Part shown: one piece after another, positions 1 through 7,708 of the stretch
Layout: each line of letters starts with the position of its first letter
Numbering within the stretch: position 1 is the stretch's first letter
From: Actinomycetes bacterium
Lineage (GTDB): Bacteria > Actinomycetota > Actinomycetes > Propionibacteriales > Propionibacteriaceae
Assembly: GCA_023458095.1 (NCBI GenBank)
Contig: JAEXAS010000003.1
Location: forward strand, 48,378 to 112,377
DNA length: 64,000 nt
Reading direction: 5' to 3'
Notes under the pieces: model-generated
What the model was told of the DNA's origin: nothing
The model's input: the letters and a program-made list of their open reading frames with translations, nothing else
The model's database searches: none
Translations under genes and position numbers: made by a program

Positions 1-1288
1 GAGCCAGGACCACGACGACGACACCGACCCCGAGGAGCACGACGATTCCGATGCCGCCGATGATCAGGGGCACGACCGGAGGTGATCCTGCTGGGGAGGC
101 CGCGTTGGATGATGGTTTCGGTGAGGCCGTTGCCAGTCGTGGTGAGGTGCCCAACTCGCAGCGCGGGGCCGACTCACAGGCGAGGACGACGTCGCCGCGA
201 TAGACGTAGTCCTGATCGTTGGCGGTGACATCATCAGGAAGCACCATGCCCTCGGTGTAGTCGGCCCACTCCTCGGCGCCGGGGCTCGGGCCGGCACCTT
301 TATCGGTAAGCGGAGAGTCCGTGGGCAGATTGGTGGGGGTTAGGGAGATGAACTTGGGCGCGTTGAGAGTTCCCCAGCCGGTCGTTTGGTTGTATTGGTC
401 CACCGGTCTGGTGGCGGTGTACAGCAAAGACCTCACGAGTTGATTGCCGTTGGCCTTCGGCCAGGCCTGTTTCGCCAGCGCCATTGCGCCGGACACCATT
501 GGGGCGGAAAGCGACGTTCCTTGTGCCTTAGCCATCCGGGTCAGCTTTCCGGAACCGTCTGGATTGCGGACTGTGAAGTCGGTTCCGGGAGCCATGATGC
601 TCAGGCCGGGGCCCCAGTCGGAGAACTTGGCGCGCTTGTTCTTCTTGTCGACGGCGCCAACGCCGACCACGAGGTTGCTGGAGCCGATGACTTCGCGTTC
701 GTCGCGGTTTTCATTTCCCAACCCGCAAATGATCGGAACTCCCTTGATGGCTGCACGTACTAGCGCGTACTCCAGCTTGGCGCTGCCGCTCGAAAGAATC
801 TGGATGCTGATCAGATCTGCCCCGCGGTTGAGCGCATCATTGACCAGCCATCCCCAGTCGTAGGTGCCATCGTCCAGACATGTTCGGTCTTGGTAATCGT
901 TCGTAGATTTGTTGGCGTGAACGTAGAAAATGTACTTCGCCTTGGGGGCCCAGCCGAAATCTGGGCTGGCGAGAACAGATGCGACGGTGGTGGTGTGGGC
1001 GACGTCGCTGGCTGTGGGGGTGTCGGTACAGGGTTTCACGACGGTGACGTCGGCGCCGCGGAGTTCGGGCACGCTCATGTCGGGGGCGGCGACATCGATC
1101 ACTGCGATGGTGACTCCGGATCCGTCGAGGCCTTTGGCTTTAAGTGCTGAAAGCCCGCTGGATGCGACGTACCACTGGGTGCGGATGGTGTCGTCGGCCT
1201 GGGCTGGGGTGCCTGCGCCGAGGCTTGCGGTCGCTCCAGCGAGGGCCGCCGCGATCAGCGTCGCGATCGTACGGCGAATCGCCCTCAC
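1..1288 (-). CDS. mycP: Mycosin-type subtilisin protease of type VII secretion (partial, C-terminus cut by window edge)
   Basis: This is a membrane-anchored S8 serine protease of the mycosin type, which stabilises and processes ESX secretion systems outside the membrane. It starts at GTG 1288 and runs off the window. Residues about 1-31 form a signal peptide. The catalytic residues can be placed: Asp65 in AVIDVAAPD, His98 in DVAHTTTV, oxyanion Asn192 in CGLGNE and Ser259 in QGTSLSAP. A proline/serine-rich linker leads to a hydrophobic anchor (IIGGIGIVVLLGVG) at the edge, the usual mycosin layout. The glycines that normally follow Asp (DTG) and His (HGT) are replaced, giving IDVA and HTTT. The start overlaps the stop of the upstream gene in GTGA, so translation is coupled. 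The call is firm; activity of this variant is not proven. Confidence 0.88.
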   Translation of the reverse strand, partial: MRAIRRTIATLIAAALAGATASLGAGTPAQADDTIRTQWYVASSGLSALKAKGLDGSGVTIAVIDVAAPDMSVPELRGADVTVVKPCTDTPTASDVAHTTTVASVLASPDFGWAPKAKYIFYVHANKSTNDYQDRTCLDDGTYDWGWLVNDALNRGADLISIQILSSGSAKLEYALVRAAIKGVPIICGLGNENRDEREVIGSSNLVVGVGAVDKKNKRAKFSDWGPGLSIMAPGTDFTVRNPDGSGKLTRMAKAQGTSLSAPMVSGAMALAKQAWPKANGNQLVRSLLYTATRPVDQYNQTTGWGTLNAPKFISLTPTNLPTDSPLTDKGAGPSPGAEEWADYTEGMVLPDDVTANDQDYVYRGDVVLACESAPRCELGTSPRLATASPKPSSNAASPAGSPPVVPLIIGGIGIVVLLGVGVVVVVLA

Positions 1289-2469
1289 CAGCGGTCCTCG
1301 TCCTCGTGGGTGGTCAGAGGCGTCAACTGGCTTGAATCGCCGGGCGCCGCACCGCTGGGTGGCACTGCAGCGGTGCCGTCCCGGTCGAGGTGCTCGGCGC
1401 GGTAGCCGATCAGCTTGATCTTGTCCCGCTTGGTCTTCTTGTCCTGCTTTCCCTGTCCATGGGCGGCTGCCGCGCCAGCGCGGGCTGTGCTGCCTCGGCC
1501 AGCACCTGCTGCGCCGCCTCGTGAGCCGTTGGCAGCGTTGGACAGGATTCCGCCGCGGGGAGCAGTATTGGCCGAAGCGGCGCCGGCCGCCCCGCGCATC
1601 CCGAGACTGGAGGCCGAGCCGGCACCGGTCACACCCAGCGGGGAACCGGCCGCGCGTAGTTGCGCCAGGGAGCGTGCAGCCAGGCCGGTCGCACCAACCC
1701 CGATCATGCCCCCGAACATTGAGCTGCTGCCGGAGGTTGGGGTGTGGACGTAGCCGTCGCCCCAGCGCGGATCGTCACGGTCGGCCACCGACGGCGGTTG
1801 ATAGCCCGCCACCGGTTTGCCCTTGGGAGTGCTCGGCACAAGCGGAGGGTATGACGCATCTGTGTCGGGGATATCCGCTCTCGGCGGTTTCACGACATGA
1901 GGTGAACGCGTTCCAGTGGTAGGAGACGTCGAGGGTTTTGGTGCGGAACTCGACGGTGCTTCGTAGACAGGGGTTTCAATGAGCTCGACCTGCCGTTCTA
2001 CGGCCGTGTTCATGGTGCTCAGCGTCGCCTTAGCGATCTGGTCGCGCTTTGCGTCGCGATCAGCGCTGAGCTGAGCCAGGTACGCATCAGCCGTGATCTC
2101 ATTTCCCTGGGCATCGACGTAGGGCCCATGGGTTCGAACGTATTGATCCTCGTAGGGAGTGATCAAGGTGTCTGCGAGCTTGTCCTGTTTGGCTTTGGCG
2201 GTTTCCATCGCGTCGCGCGCCAAGTCGTGCCGCGCGACGGCGGTTGCCAGTTCGTCGGCCTTGGCCTGCAGCCGAGTATCAAAATCGTCGAGCCAGTTCA
2301 TGGCGGCGGTGGCGGTGCGTCCATTGAACCCGGGGTCCTTGCGGTAGGTGGCGGAAGCCTGCCTGCACGACTCGATGAGGTCCACGATCTTCTGATAAGC
2401 CGCAGCCTCATCGTCATTGGCGTATTGCAGATTGGCGACTGCAGTCAACTTGTCGTAGTAGGTGCCCAC
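1285..2469 (-). CDS. Type VII secretion-associated protein with helical N-terminus and Gly/Ala-rich C-terminus
   Basis: No named family is certain. Residues about 1-165 are almost entirely charged helix (TAVANLQ, AMNWLDDFDTRLQAKADEL), as in ESX/PPE-like secreted partners. A proline/serine linker follows, then a Gly-Ala-Ser-rich stretch (MFGGMIGVGATG, RGGAAGAGRG) and a basic patch KQDKKTKRDK near the end. I place the start at GTG 2469, because GAGG at 2476-2479 lies six bases upstream and overlaps the stop of the preceding gene. The in-frame ATG at 2526 would overlap that gene by 49 bases. It lies between a small ESX-like protein and the mycosin, so it is probably a substrate or structural partner of that system. 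Confidence 0.72.
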   Translation of the reverse strand: MGTYYDKLTAVANLQYANDDEAAAYQKIVDLIESCRQASATYRKDPGFNGRTATAAMNWLDDFDTRLQAKADELATAVARHDLARDAMETAKAKQDKLADTLITPYEDQYVRTHGPYVDAQGNEITADAYLAQLSADRDAKRDQIAKATLSTMNTAVERQVELIETPVYEAPSSSAPKPSTSPTTGTRSPHVVKPPRADIPDTDASYPPLVPSTPKGKPVAGYQPPSVADRDDPRWGDGYVHTPTSGSSSMFGGMIGVGATGLAARSLAQLRAAGSPLGVTGAGSASSLGMRGAAGAASANTAPRGGILSNAANGSRGGAAGAGRGSTARAGAAAAHGQGKQDKKTKRDKIKLIGYRAEHLDRDGTAAVPPSGAAPGDSSQLTPLTTHEDEDRW

Positions 2470-2477
2470 GTGATTCC

Positions 2478-3005
2478 TCAGCTTTTCGGAATAGTCGGGA
2501 AGGTGTAAGGCGGGGTGGCTGTGCACACCTTGTCGCCACCGGTAAGGCCCTGCATCAGCGTGACTCCCGGCGCGCTGAAGGTCGTCGAGTTGCCGTTAAG
2601 CAGTGAGTCGCTTGTTGGGCCGGGGGTGCCTGTGTTGTTGGGGTTGCCGTTGGCCGTATCGGCACCCGACTCGTGGTCGGCGCGCCTGTCGAGGATCTTC
2701 TGGGCGGTCGCGGAGTCGGTGTCCTTCGTTGTGAACTCGGCGACGACAGTCTTCACGGTCTTGAGGTACGCATCGAGTTCCGCCTTAAGTGCGGTGATGT
2801 CGGTTTGCGCAGTACCCAACACTAATTGGTACCTGCGGTTGAAGGCGTCAGGCCCGCGTTCAACTCCCCATTTGGCCTCGGTCTGAGCCGCACTCATGGT
2901 CTGAACTTGATCGGCGACGGTCCCAACCTGATCGGTCACCGGCTCAAGTTCCTTTTCGGCCTTCTTGGCGGCGCCGGGCTCGACTGCAAGATCGCTCCCA
3001 CTCAT
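2478..3005 (-). CDS. ESX/WXG100-like secreted protein with extended C-terminus
   Basis: This 175-residue protein has a helix-turn-helix N-terminal half. The motif WGVERGPDAF near residue 46 sits where WXG100 proteins carry their W-x-G turn. A Ser/Thr/Asn/Gly-rich tail follows. No signal peptide or membrane segment is visible, in keeping with type VII export. The start ATG 3005 has GAGG five bases upstream. It is the first gene of a minus-strand set leading to the helical protein and the mycosin. At 175 residues it is longer than the usual 100 for this family, so it may be a WXG100-like fusion. The family call is an inference from motif, length and neighbours. Confidence 0.65.
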   Translation of the reverse strand: MSGSDLAVEPGAAKKAEKELEPVTDQVGTVADQVQTMSAAQTEAKWGVERGPDAFNRRYQLVLGTAQTDITALKAELDAYLKTVKTVVAEFTTKDTDSATAQKILDRRADHESGADTANGNPNNTGTPGPTSDSLLNGNSTTFSAPGVTLMQGLTGGDKVCTATPPYTFPTIPKS

Positions 3006-3042
3006 CTCAACCTCACAATACGGAGTTCTGTGGACACTGATG

Positions 3043-3048
3043 AGATTA
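3043..3048 (-). promoter_or_regulatory. Putative -10 box for the ESX/mycosin gene set
   Basis: On the minus strand this reads TAATCT, matching the actinobacterial TANNNT -10 pattern. It would give a leader of about 30 bases that includes the GAGG ribosome site of the 3005 gene. No clear -35 is visible. The rest of 3006-3137 shows nothing else. Confidence 0.4.
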
Positions 3049-3137
3049 GGGGATCAGCGTTCTCTTCCCAAGTCGAGGCCGGTGGGATTTCACGTTCTGG
3101 GGAGAACTCCCCGGAACCGACGCAATAACGTGGTGAA

Positions 3138-3995
3138 TCAGTCGCTCACGTAATCCAGGCCAATATCTAGAACCGCAGCCGAATGGGTCAACCAGCCCAC
3201 CGAGATCAGATCGACCCCCGCTTCGGCGATCGGTACGGCGGTGCTGCCGGTGATCCGTCCCGAGGCTTCGGTCACGAGTCGGCCGTCCACCATGGTGACT
3301 GCTTGGCGCAGCAGCTCTGGGCCCATATTGTCCAACAGCACGGCGTCGGCGCCGCTTTCGAGAAGCTCGGCGAGCTGGTCGAGGGTGTCAACCTCCACCT
3401 CGATCTTCACCATGTGGCCCACGTGGGCTTTGGCCGCGGTGACGGCGGCGGTGATGCCGCCGGCCACAGCAACGTGATTGTCCTTGATGAGCACCGCATC
3501 ATCCAGACCAAAGCGGTGATTGGAGCCGCCGCCAGCAACGACCGCATGCTTCTGCAGTGCGCGCAGGCCCGGAATGGTCTTGCGGGTATCGGCCACCTTC
3601 GTGGTTGTGTGGGCAATGGCGTCGGCAATCGATGCGGTGCCGGTGGCCACTCCGGACAGGTGTCCCAGGAAGTTCAAAGCCGTACGCTCACCGCTCAACA
3701 AGCCGCGGGCGGGTCCGCTGGCGTATCCGATGACCGTGCCCGGCTCGACTCGGCTGCCGTCGGGCAGCAACTCGGTGACAGCTATGCGGGGGTCGATCAG
3801 TTCCCAGGCGAGTTGGGCACAGGCGGTTCCAGCGATGACGCCGGTCTCACGCGCCACCAACGCCACCCGGGCCTGAGCCTCGGGACTGATCACCGCATCG
3901 GTGGTCACATCTCCGGCACGGCCGAGATCCTCCAAGAGGGCAGCGCGCACCAGGGGTTCGATGACGACGCGCGGCAGGCTGCGCAATCGACTCAT
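3138..3995 (-). CDS. nadC: Quinolinate phosphoribosyltransferase (carboxylating)
   Basis: Converts quinolinate and PRPP to nicotinate mononucleotide, CO2 and pyrophosphate, the last of the three dedicated steps of de novo NAD synthesis. At 285 residues it has the normal length. Visible signatures are ADTRKTIPGLRALQK for PRPP and quinolinate binding, GGGSNHRFGL, IKDNH and the acidic EVEVDT at the barrel face, with LLDNMGP near the end. Its ATG 3995 overlaps the nadB stop in ATGA, so it is the last gene of the coupled nadA-nadB-nadC set. Confidence 0.96.
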   Translation of the reverse strand: MSRLRSLPRVVIEPLVRAALLEDLGRAGDVTTDAVISPEAQARVALVARETGVIAGTACAQLAWELIDPRIAVTELLPDGSRVEPGTVIGYASGPARGLLSGERTALNFLGHLSGVATGTASIADAIAHTTTKVADTRKTIPGLRALQKHAVVAGGGSNHRFGLDDAVLIKDNHVAVAGGITAAVTAAKAHVGHMVKIEVEVDTLDQLAELLESGADAVLLDNMGPELLRQAVTMVDGRLVTEASGRITGSTAVPIAEAGVDLISVGWLTHSAAVLDIGLDYVSD

Positions 3996-5551
3996 GCAAC
4001 GGCTCCGATCGGCTCGGTGGTGGTTGAGGCCGCCGGGTCACCGGCGATCACCAGATGGTGCCCGATCTCGGCACGCTGCGTGAAATCGGTGCGAGCATGC
4101 CCGCCCCGGGACTCCCGGCGGAGCAGGGCGGCCTCTACCAACAGATAGCCGACCAGGCCGACATCGTGATGCCGCAGGGGGGCCAACTCTGCCAAAGCTG
4201 CCTTGAGTGTTTCGGCGTCGCGCAGCACTCCCGCCGCGGCCGAGACAATGCGTCGCACCTGCTCAGCAATCCGATCCGGTGCAGGCACTTCGGATGGCAC
4301 TTGGTGCAGCCCGGGCGGGGAAGCAGGTGCGCCGAGCTCCAGATCGAGGCTCTTCCAATGCTGGGCGACCCAGCGTCCGCATACGACGGCCTCCAGCAGC
4401 GAATTCGACGCCAGCCGGTTCGCGCCGTGCAACCCGGTGGACGCCACCTCGCCGGCGGCATAGAGGCCCGCAACGTCGGTGCGTCCAGCCAGATCCACGC
4501 GGACGCCACCCATGTGGTAATGCGCAGCCGGACGCACCGGCAAGAGCTGCGTGACCGGATCGATGCCGGCTTCCAGAGCCATCTCGGTGATGGAGCCGAA
4601 CAACTCGGGGAACTGCGGCCCCGGGTGCTGACGGGCGTCGAGGAAGACTCGGCGTCCGGCCTGCAGGGCTGCCCACTCGGCACGAGAGACCACGTCGCGG
4701 GCCGACAGTGGGTCGTCGATGATGCGCTGGCCATGCTCGTCGACCAGAATTGCGCCTTCGCCGCGAACTGCCTCGCTGACCAGGGGCATCGGGTCGATTC
4801 CCACGTCCAGGGCGGTCGGATGGAACTGCACCATCTCGATATCGCGCAGTGTTGCGCCTGCGCGATGAGCCAGCGCCAAGCCCTGGCCCCGCGAAGACAG
4901 CGGGTTGGTGGTGTGTTCGAACAGTCCACCGATGCCGCCGGTGGCCAGCAACACCTCGCTGGTCCGCAACTCAACCATTCCCGCTGCGGTGCGTACCAAA
5001 ACGCCCGTTACGCCATCGGGTCCTGTGAGAATCTCGGTGGCGATGGCGTATTCCCACAGCGACACCGACGCGGTGCGCTGGGCGGCGGCGAGCATGGTGC
5101 GAAGGAGCTCCGCACCCGTGGCGTCGCCGGCGTGCACGATTCGGCGACGGCCGTGAGCTCCTTCCAGACCGAGAATGAGGTTGCCCTCGGGATCGTGATC
5201 GAACTGAGCTCCCTGCTCGGCGAGCCACTCGATGGCCTCCGGGGCGGCGGCGGTGATGGCTGCCACGGCTTCGGGCTCACACAGGCCCGCACCTGCGGCC
5301 AGCGTGTCGGCGCTGTGCAGGTCGGCATTGTCGTCGGCACCCATGGACGCCGCCACGCCGCCCTGAGCCCAGCCGGTCGAGGTGCCCACGCTGAGCGCGC
5401 CGGCGCTGAGCACGACGCAGGGCTGCGGGGCGAGTTCGACGGCAGCGCTGAGTCCAGCCAGGCCGGCCCCGATAATGACCGGCCCGCCAGCCTCAATGAC
5501 GGTCGGACTGTGGGTCGCTCGGGTGGTGCCGGCTCCAGGGCGAGGCGTCAC
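3992..5551 (-). CDS. nadB: L-aspartate oxidase
   Basis: A flavoenzyme that oxidises L-aspartate to iminoaspartate, which NadA condenses into quinolinate. The 519-residue chain opens with the FAD-binding GAGLAGLSAA near residue 28. It continues with STGWAQGGVAA, FHPTALD and RGEGAILVDEHG of the succinate dehydrogenase/aspartate oxidase family, and AAGEVASTGLHGANRLASNSL near the FAD C-terminal contact. I use GTG 5551, which overlaps the nadA stop in GTGA. A longer reading frame reaches 5863 but would lie inside nadA. The order nadA-nadB-nadC with overlaps at both joints indicates one translationally coupled operon. Confidence 0.95.
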   Translation of the reverse strand: MTPRPGAGTTRATHSPTVIEAGGPVIIGAGLAGLSAAVELAPQPCVVLSAGALSVGTSTGWAQGGVAASMGADDNADLHSADTLAAGAGLCEPEAVAAITAAAPEAIEWLAEQGAQFDHDPEGNLILGLEGAHGRRRIVHAGDATGAELLRTMLAAAQRTASVSLWEYAIATEILTGPDGVTGVLVRTAAGMVELRTSEVLLATGGIGGLFEHTTNPLSSRGQGLALAHRAGATLRDIEMVQFHPTALDVGIDPMPLVSEAVRGEGAILVDEHGQRIIDDPLSARDVVSRAEWAALQAGRRVFLDARQHPGPQFPELFGSITEMALEAGIDPVTQLLPVRPAAHYHMGGVRVDLAGRTDVAGLYAAGEVASTGLHGANRLASNSLLEAVVCGRWVAQHWKSLDLELGAPASPPGLHQVPSEVPAPDRIAEQVRRIVSAAAGVLRDAETLKAALAELAPLRHHDVGLVGYLLVEAALLRRESRGGHARTDFTQRAEIGHHLVIAGDPAASTTTEPIGAVA

Positions 5552-6531
5552 TTGGTCACCTTCACTTCCAACATCCGGGTAACCGCTGCCCGGGCGCGGT
5601 CGGCCACCTCGTCGGGGACGGTGACTTCGTGGGTCATAGTCTCCAGGGCATGCCGGATGCTGCCCAAGGTGTTGCGTTTCATATGCGGACACAGATTGCA
5701 CGGGCGCACGAAGTCGGTGTCTGGGAACTGCTGGGCGACGTTGTCGCTCATCGAGCATTCGGTGATCAGAGCCACCTTCTTGGGGTGATTCTGAGCCACG
5801 AAGTCGACCATCTGCGCGGTTGATCCGGCAAAGTCGGCGGCATCGATCACCGGCGGTGGGCATTCGGGGTGTGCGACCACGGTCACGCCGGGGTAGCCGT
5901 CGCGAATATCGGCGATATCGGACGGGGTGAACCGCTCGTGCACCTCGCAGGCTCCCGGGTGGGTGATGACCTCCACACCGGTGAGCTTGGCCACGTTCGC
6001 GGCCAGGTATTGGTCGGGGATCATGATGACCTGTGGGACGCCGAGGCTCTCGATGACGCCCACCGCATTGCCGGAGGTGCAGCAGATATCGGATTCGGCC
6101 TTCACCGCCGCCGAGGTGTTCACATAGGTGACGACCGGCACGCCGGGGTGGGCGGCGCGCAGGGCGCGCACGTCGTCGGCGGTGATCGACTCCGCGAGCG
6201 AACAGCCTGAGCGCAGATCGGGGATCAACACTGTCTTGGACGGGTTCAGCAGCTTGGCGGTCTCAGCCATGAAGTGCACCCCCGCCAGCACGATGACCTC
6301 GGCGTCCACGTCCGTGGCTTCGCGGGCCAGGGCCAAGGAGTCGCCGGTGATGTCGGCGACGGCGTGGAAGATCTCCGGCGTCATGTAGTTATGGGCCAAG
6401 ATCACCGCGTTACGCTCACGCTTGAGTCGCAGGATCGCCTCGGCGTCCTCGGCCATCGTCGCCCACTCCACCGCAGGCACAACGTGCTTGACGCGCTGAT
6501 ACAGATCCTCCGAAGTGAGGGTCGTCGTCAT
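5548..6531 (-). CDS. nadA: Quinolinate synthase
   Basis: An Fe-S enzyme that condenses iminoaspartate with dihydroxyacetone phosphate to form quinolinate. It has 327 residues. The three expected cluster cysteines are in place: SGCSLAE, ITECSMSDN and the C-terminal CNLCPHMKRNTL. HPGACEVHERF and HPECPPPV are also typical. I choose ATG 6531 over an upstream in-frame codon at 6552, because GGGAGG lies five bases before it. It is the first gene of nadA-nadB-nadC and lies downstream of nrtR on the same strand, separated by a 205-base region with a promoter, a candidate operator and a 60-bp palindrome. Confidence 0.95.
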   Translation of the reverse strand: MTTTLTSEDLYQRVKHVVPAVEWATMAEDAEAILRLKRERNAVILAHNYMTPEIFHAVADITGDSLALAREATDVDAEVIVLAGVHFMAETAKLLNPSKTVLIPDLRSGCSLAESITADDVRALRAAHPGVPVVTYVNTSAAVKAESDICCTSGNAVGVIESLGVPQVIMIPDQYLAANVAKLTGVEVITHPGACEVHERFTPSDIADIRDGYPGVTVVAHPECPPPVIDAADFAGSTAQMVDFVAQNHPKKVALITECSMSDNVAQQFPDTDFVRPCNLCPHMKRNTLGSIRHALETMTHEVTVPDEVADRARAAVTRMLEVKVTK

Positions 6532-6554
6532 GGGAACCTCCCTATTCCGCACTT

Positions 6555-6607
6555 ATGCTACAACTGAGCAAAAGCACATCCGCAAGTCGACCATCCACCA
6601 GGTGGAT
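6555..6607 (-). promoter_or_regulatory. nadA promoter region with a 15-bp palindrome, candidate NrtR operator
   Basis: On the minus strand TAGCAT (6555-6560) is a good -10 box, and TTGCGG (6580-6585) is a possible -35 at a long 19-base spacing. Just upstream, 6593-6607 reads ATCCACCAGGTGGAT, a perfect 7-1-7 palindrome. Nudix-type regulators (NrtR/NdnR) repress NAD synthesis operons in Actinobacteria, and nrtR is the adjacent gene, so this is a candidate operator. A weaker dyad, TGCT-N7-AGCA at 6556-6570, covers the -10. I did not match either to a published motif. Confidence 0.45.
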
Positions 6608-6657
6608 CAAATACCTACTCGCCAGCCCTCCCAGACGCCGCCCGGACGCCGTCGATC

Positions 6658-6717
6658 CGCTCCCAAAAGTGGCAGAAGCTCCCGAAGGTTCGGGAGCTTC
6701 TGCCACTTTTGGGAGCG
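6658..6717. repeat. 60-bp palindrome, copy 1 of a dispersed element
   Basis: Two perfect 29-base arms are separated only by GG at 6687-6688. The arms contain CGCTCCCAAAAGTGGCAG and GAAGCTCCCGAA. Nearly the same sequence recurs at 49236-49303, after leuA. This copy lies in the 6532-6736 intergenic region, 20 bases past the nrtR stop and upstream of nadA, so on the minus strand it could end nrtR transcription. The identity between two unrelated loci points to a dispersed family (REP/MITE-like or a mobile terminator) rather than a gene-specific site. Confidence 0.9.
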
Positions 6718-6736
6718 TCTGGGGAACAGCAGGGGG

Positions 6737-7630
6737 TTACTGGGCGCGGGAGGTGGGGAGTTTGGTGCCGGCGACGCTGCGCTCGGCGAGCACCTGGCGG
6801 CGGAAGCGGTACAGACGGGCGGGGCGTCCGCCGGTTTGAGCCAGAGTGCTTCCGGTCTCTTCGACAAGCTCCTGCTGCTCGACCACCCGGCGGAAATTCT
6901 GGGTGTGGACCTGCTGACCGGCCAGCGCTTCCACGCACGCCTGAAGCTGCCGCAGTGTGAACTGGGCAGGTAGTAACTCGAAGACCACCGGACGGTAGCT
7001 GATCTTGGCGCGCAGCCGAGCCAGGCCGGTCGCCAAGACTCGGCGATGGTCACCGAGCATGCGCCGACCCGGGGCCAGCAGTGATTCGGAGGCGATCGGG
7101 GATTCGGGCACCAACCCGGCTTCGTACAGCAACTCGTAGCGTTGCAGGACCAGGTCCGGTCGCCAGGGACGTCCGTTCAGGCCAAAGGTGATCGCCACTC
7201 GCCGGTGTCGCTCCTCGCTGAGTGCGGGATCAGCCTTGGCCCACTGCAGCAGTGGCGCGGCGAGTTGGTCCTCAACGACTTCGGCACCATTGCGGCGATC
7301 CTCCCAGCCGAAGAGGTCGTACCAGCATTGCCAATCGCCGATGCCCGGCGCGCCTTGGGTGGTCAGTCCCAGGTACGACACCGAGATCTCGCGGCCGCTG
7401 TCTGTGCGATCCACATCGGCGAAGGTGTAGAGCTGTTCCAAGTAGCCGAGTTCGCGCCCGGTCTGTTCCTCCACCCAGGCGCGGGTGGCCTGCTGCAAAG
7501 AACGGTGGCTGGGTAGCAGCGGACCCGACGGCAAGCGGAGGGGATCGTTGAGAGTGAGTACGCACGGCGCCCCGTCGACCATGGCAACCACCACAGCCAG
7601 CACCTCGGCGCTCACCGGTACGCCCGACAT
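6737..7630 (-). CDS. nrtR: NrtR-type Nudix-related transcriptional regulator of NAD synthesis
   Basis: A two-domain regulator of 297 residues. An N-terminal Nudix-like fold (about 1-140; LAVVVAMVDG, LQQATRAWVEEQTG, WQCWYDLFGW) senses an NAD-related ligand such as ADP-ribose in this family. The C-terminal winged helix (about 215-290; FTLRQLQACVEALAGQ, NFRRVVEQQELVEETG, GRPARLYRFR) binds DNA. The Nudix catalytic box is degenerate, as usual in regulators. The start ATG 7630 has GGGAG four bases upstream. The gene sits directly upstream of nadABC on the same strand, the arrangement seen for NdnR/NrtR in corynebacteria. Repression of nadABC is an inference from family and position. Confidence 0.85.
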   Translation of the reverse strand: MSGVPVSAEVLAVVVAMVDGAPCVLTLNDPLRLPSGPLLPSHRSLQQATRAWVEEQTGRELGYLEQLYTFADVDRTDSGREISVSYLGLTTQGAPGIGDWQCWYDLFGWEDRRNGAEVVEDQLAAPLLQWAKADPALSEERHRRVAITFGLNGRPWRPDLVLQRYELLYEAGLVPESPIASESLLAPGRRMLGDHRRVLATGLARLRAKISYRPVVFELLPAQFTLRQLQACVEALAGQQVHTQNFRRVVEQQELVEETGSTLAQTGGRPARLYRFRRQVLAERSVAGTKLPTSRAQ

Positions 7631-7696
7631 TGCGCTCCCTTCGTCGGGGTCAGGATATCGGCGCTCACCCACCGGTCGGACGTATCGGTGAGCTTG

Positions 7697-7702
7697 TAGG
7701 CT
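7697..7702 (+). promoter_or_regulatory. -10 box, probable leaderless promoter of the DUF2207 gene
   Basis: TAGGCT ends six bases before ATG 7709, so transcription should begin at or next to the start codon. The nrtR-DUF2207 gap also holds a dyad GCTCACC (7663-7669)/GGTGAGC (7687-7693) that could bind a regulator. Confidence 0.5.
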
Positions 7703-7708
7703 CAGGTC

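Noticed and set aside
5552..5863. N-terminal extension of nadB
   Set aside because: Lies wholly inside nadA; GTG 5551 in a GTGA overlap gives the expected family start.
6658..6717. NrtR operator
   Set aside because: Far too long for a regulator site, and the same sequence recurs after leuA, an unrelated gene.
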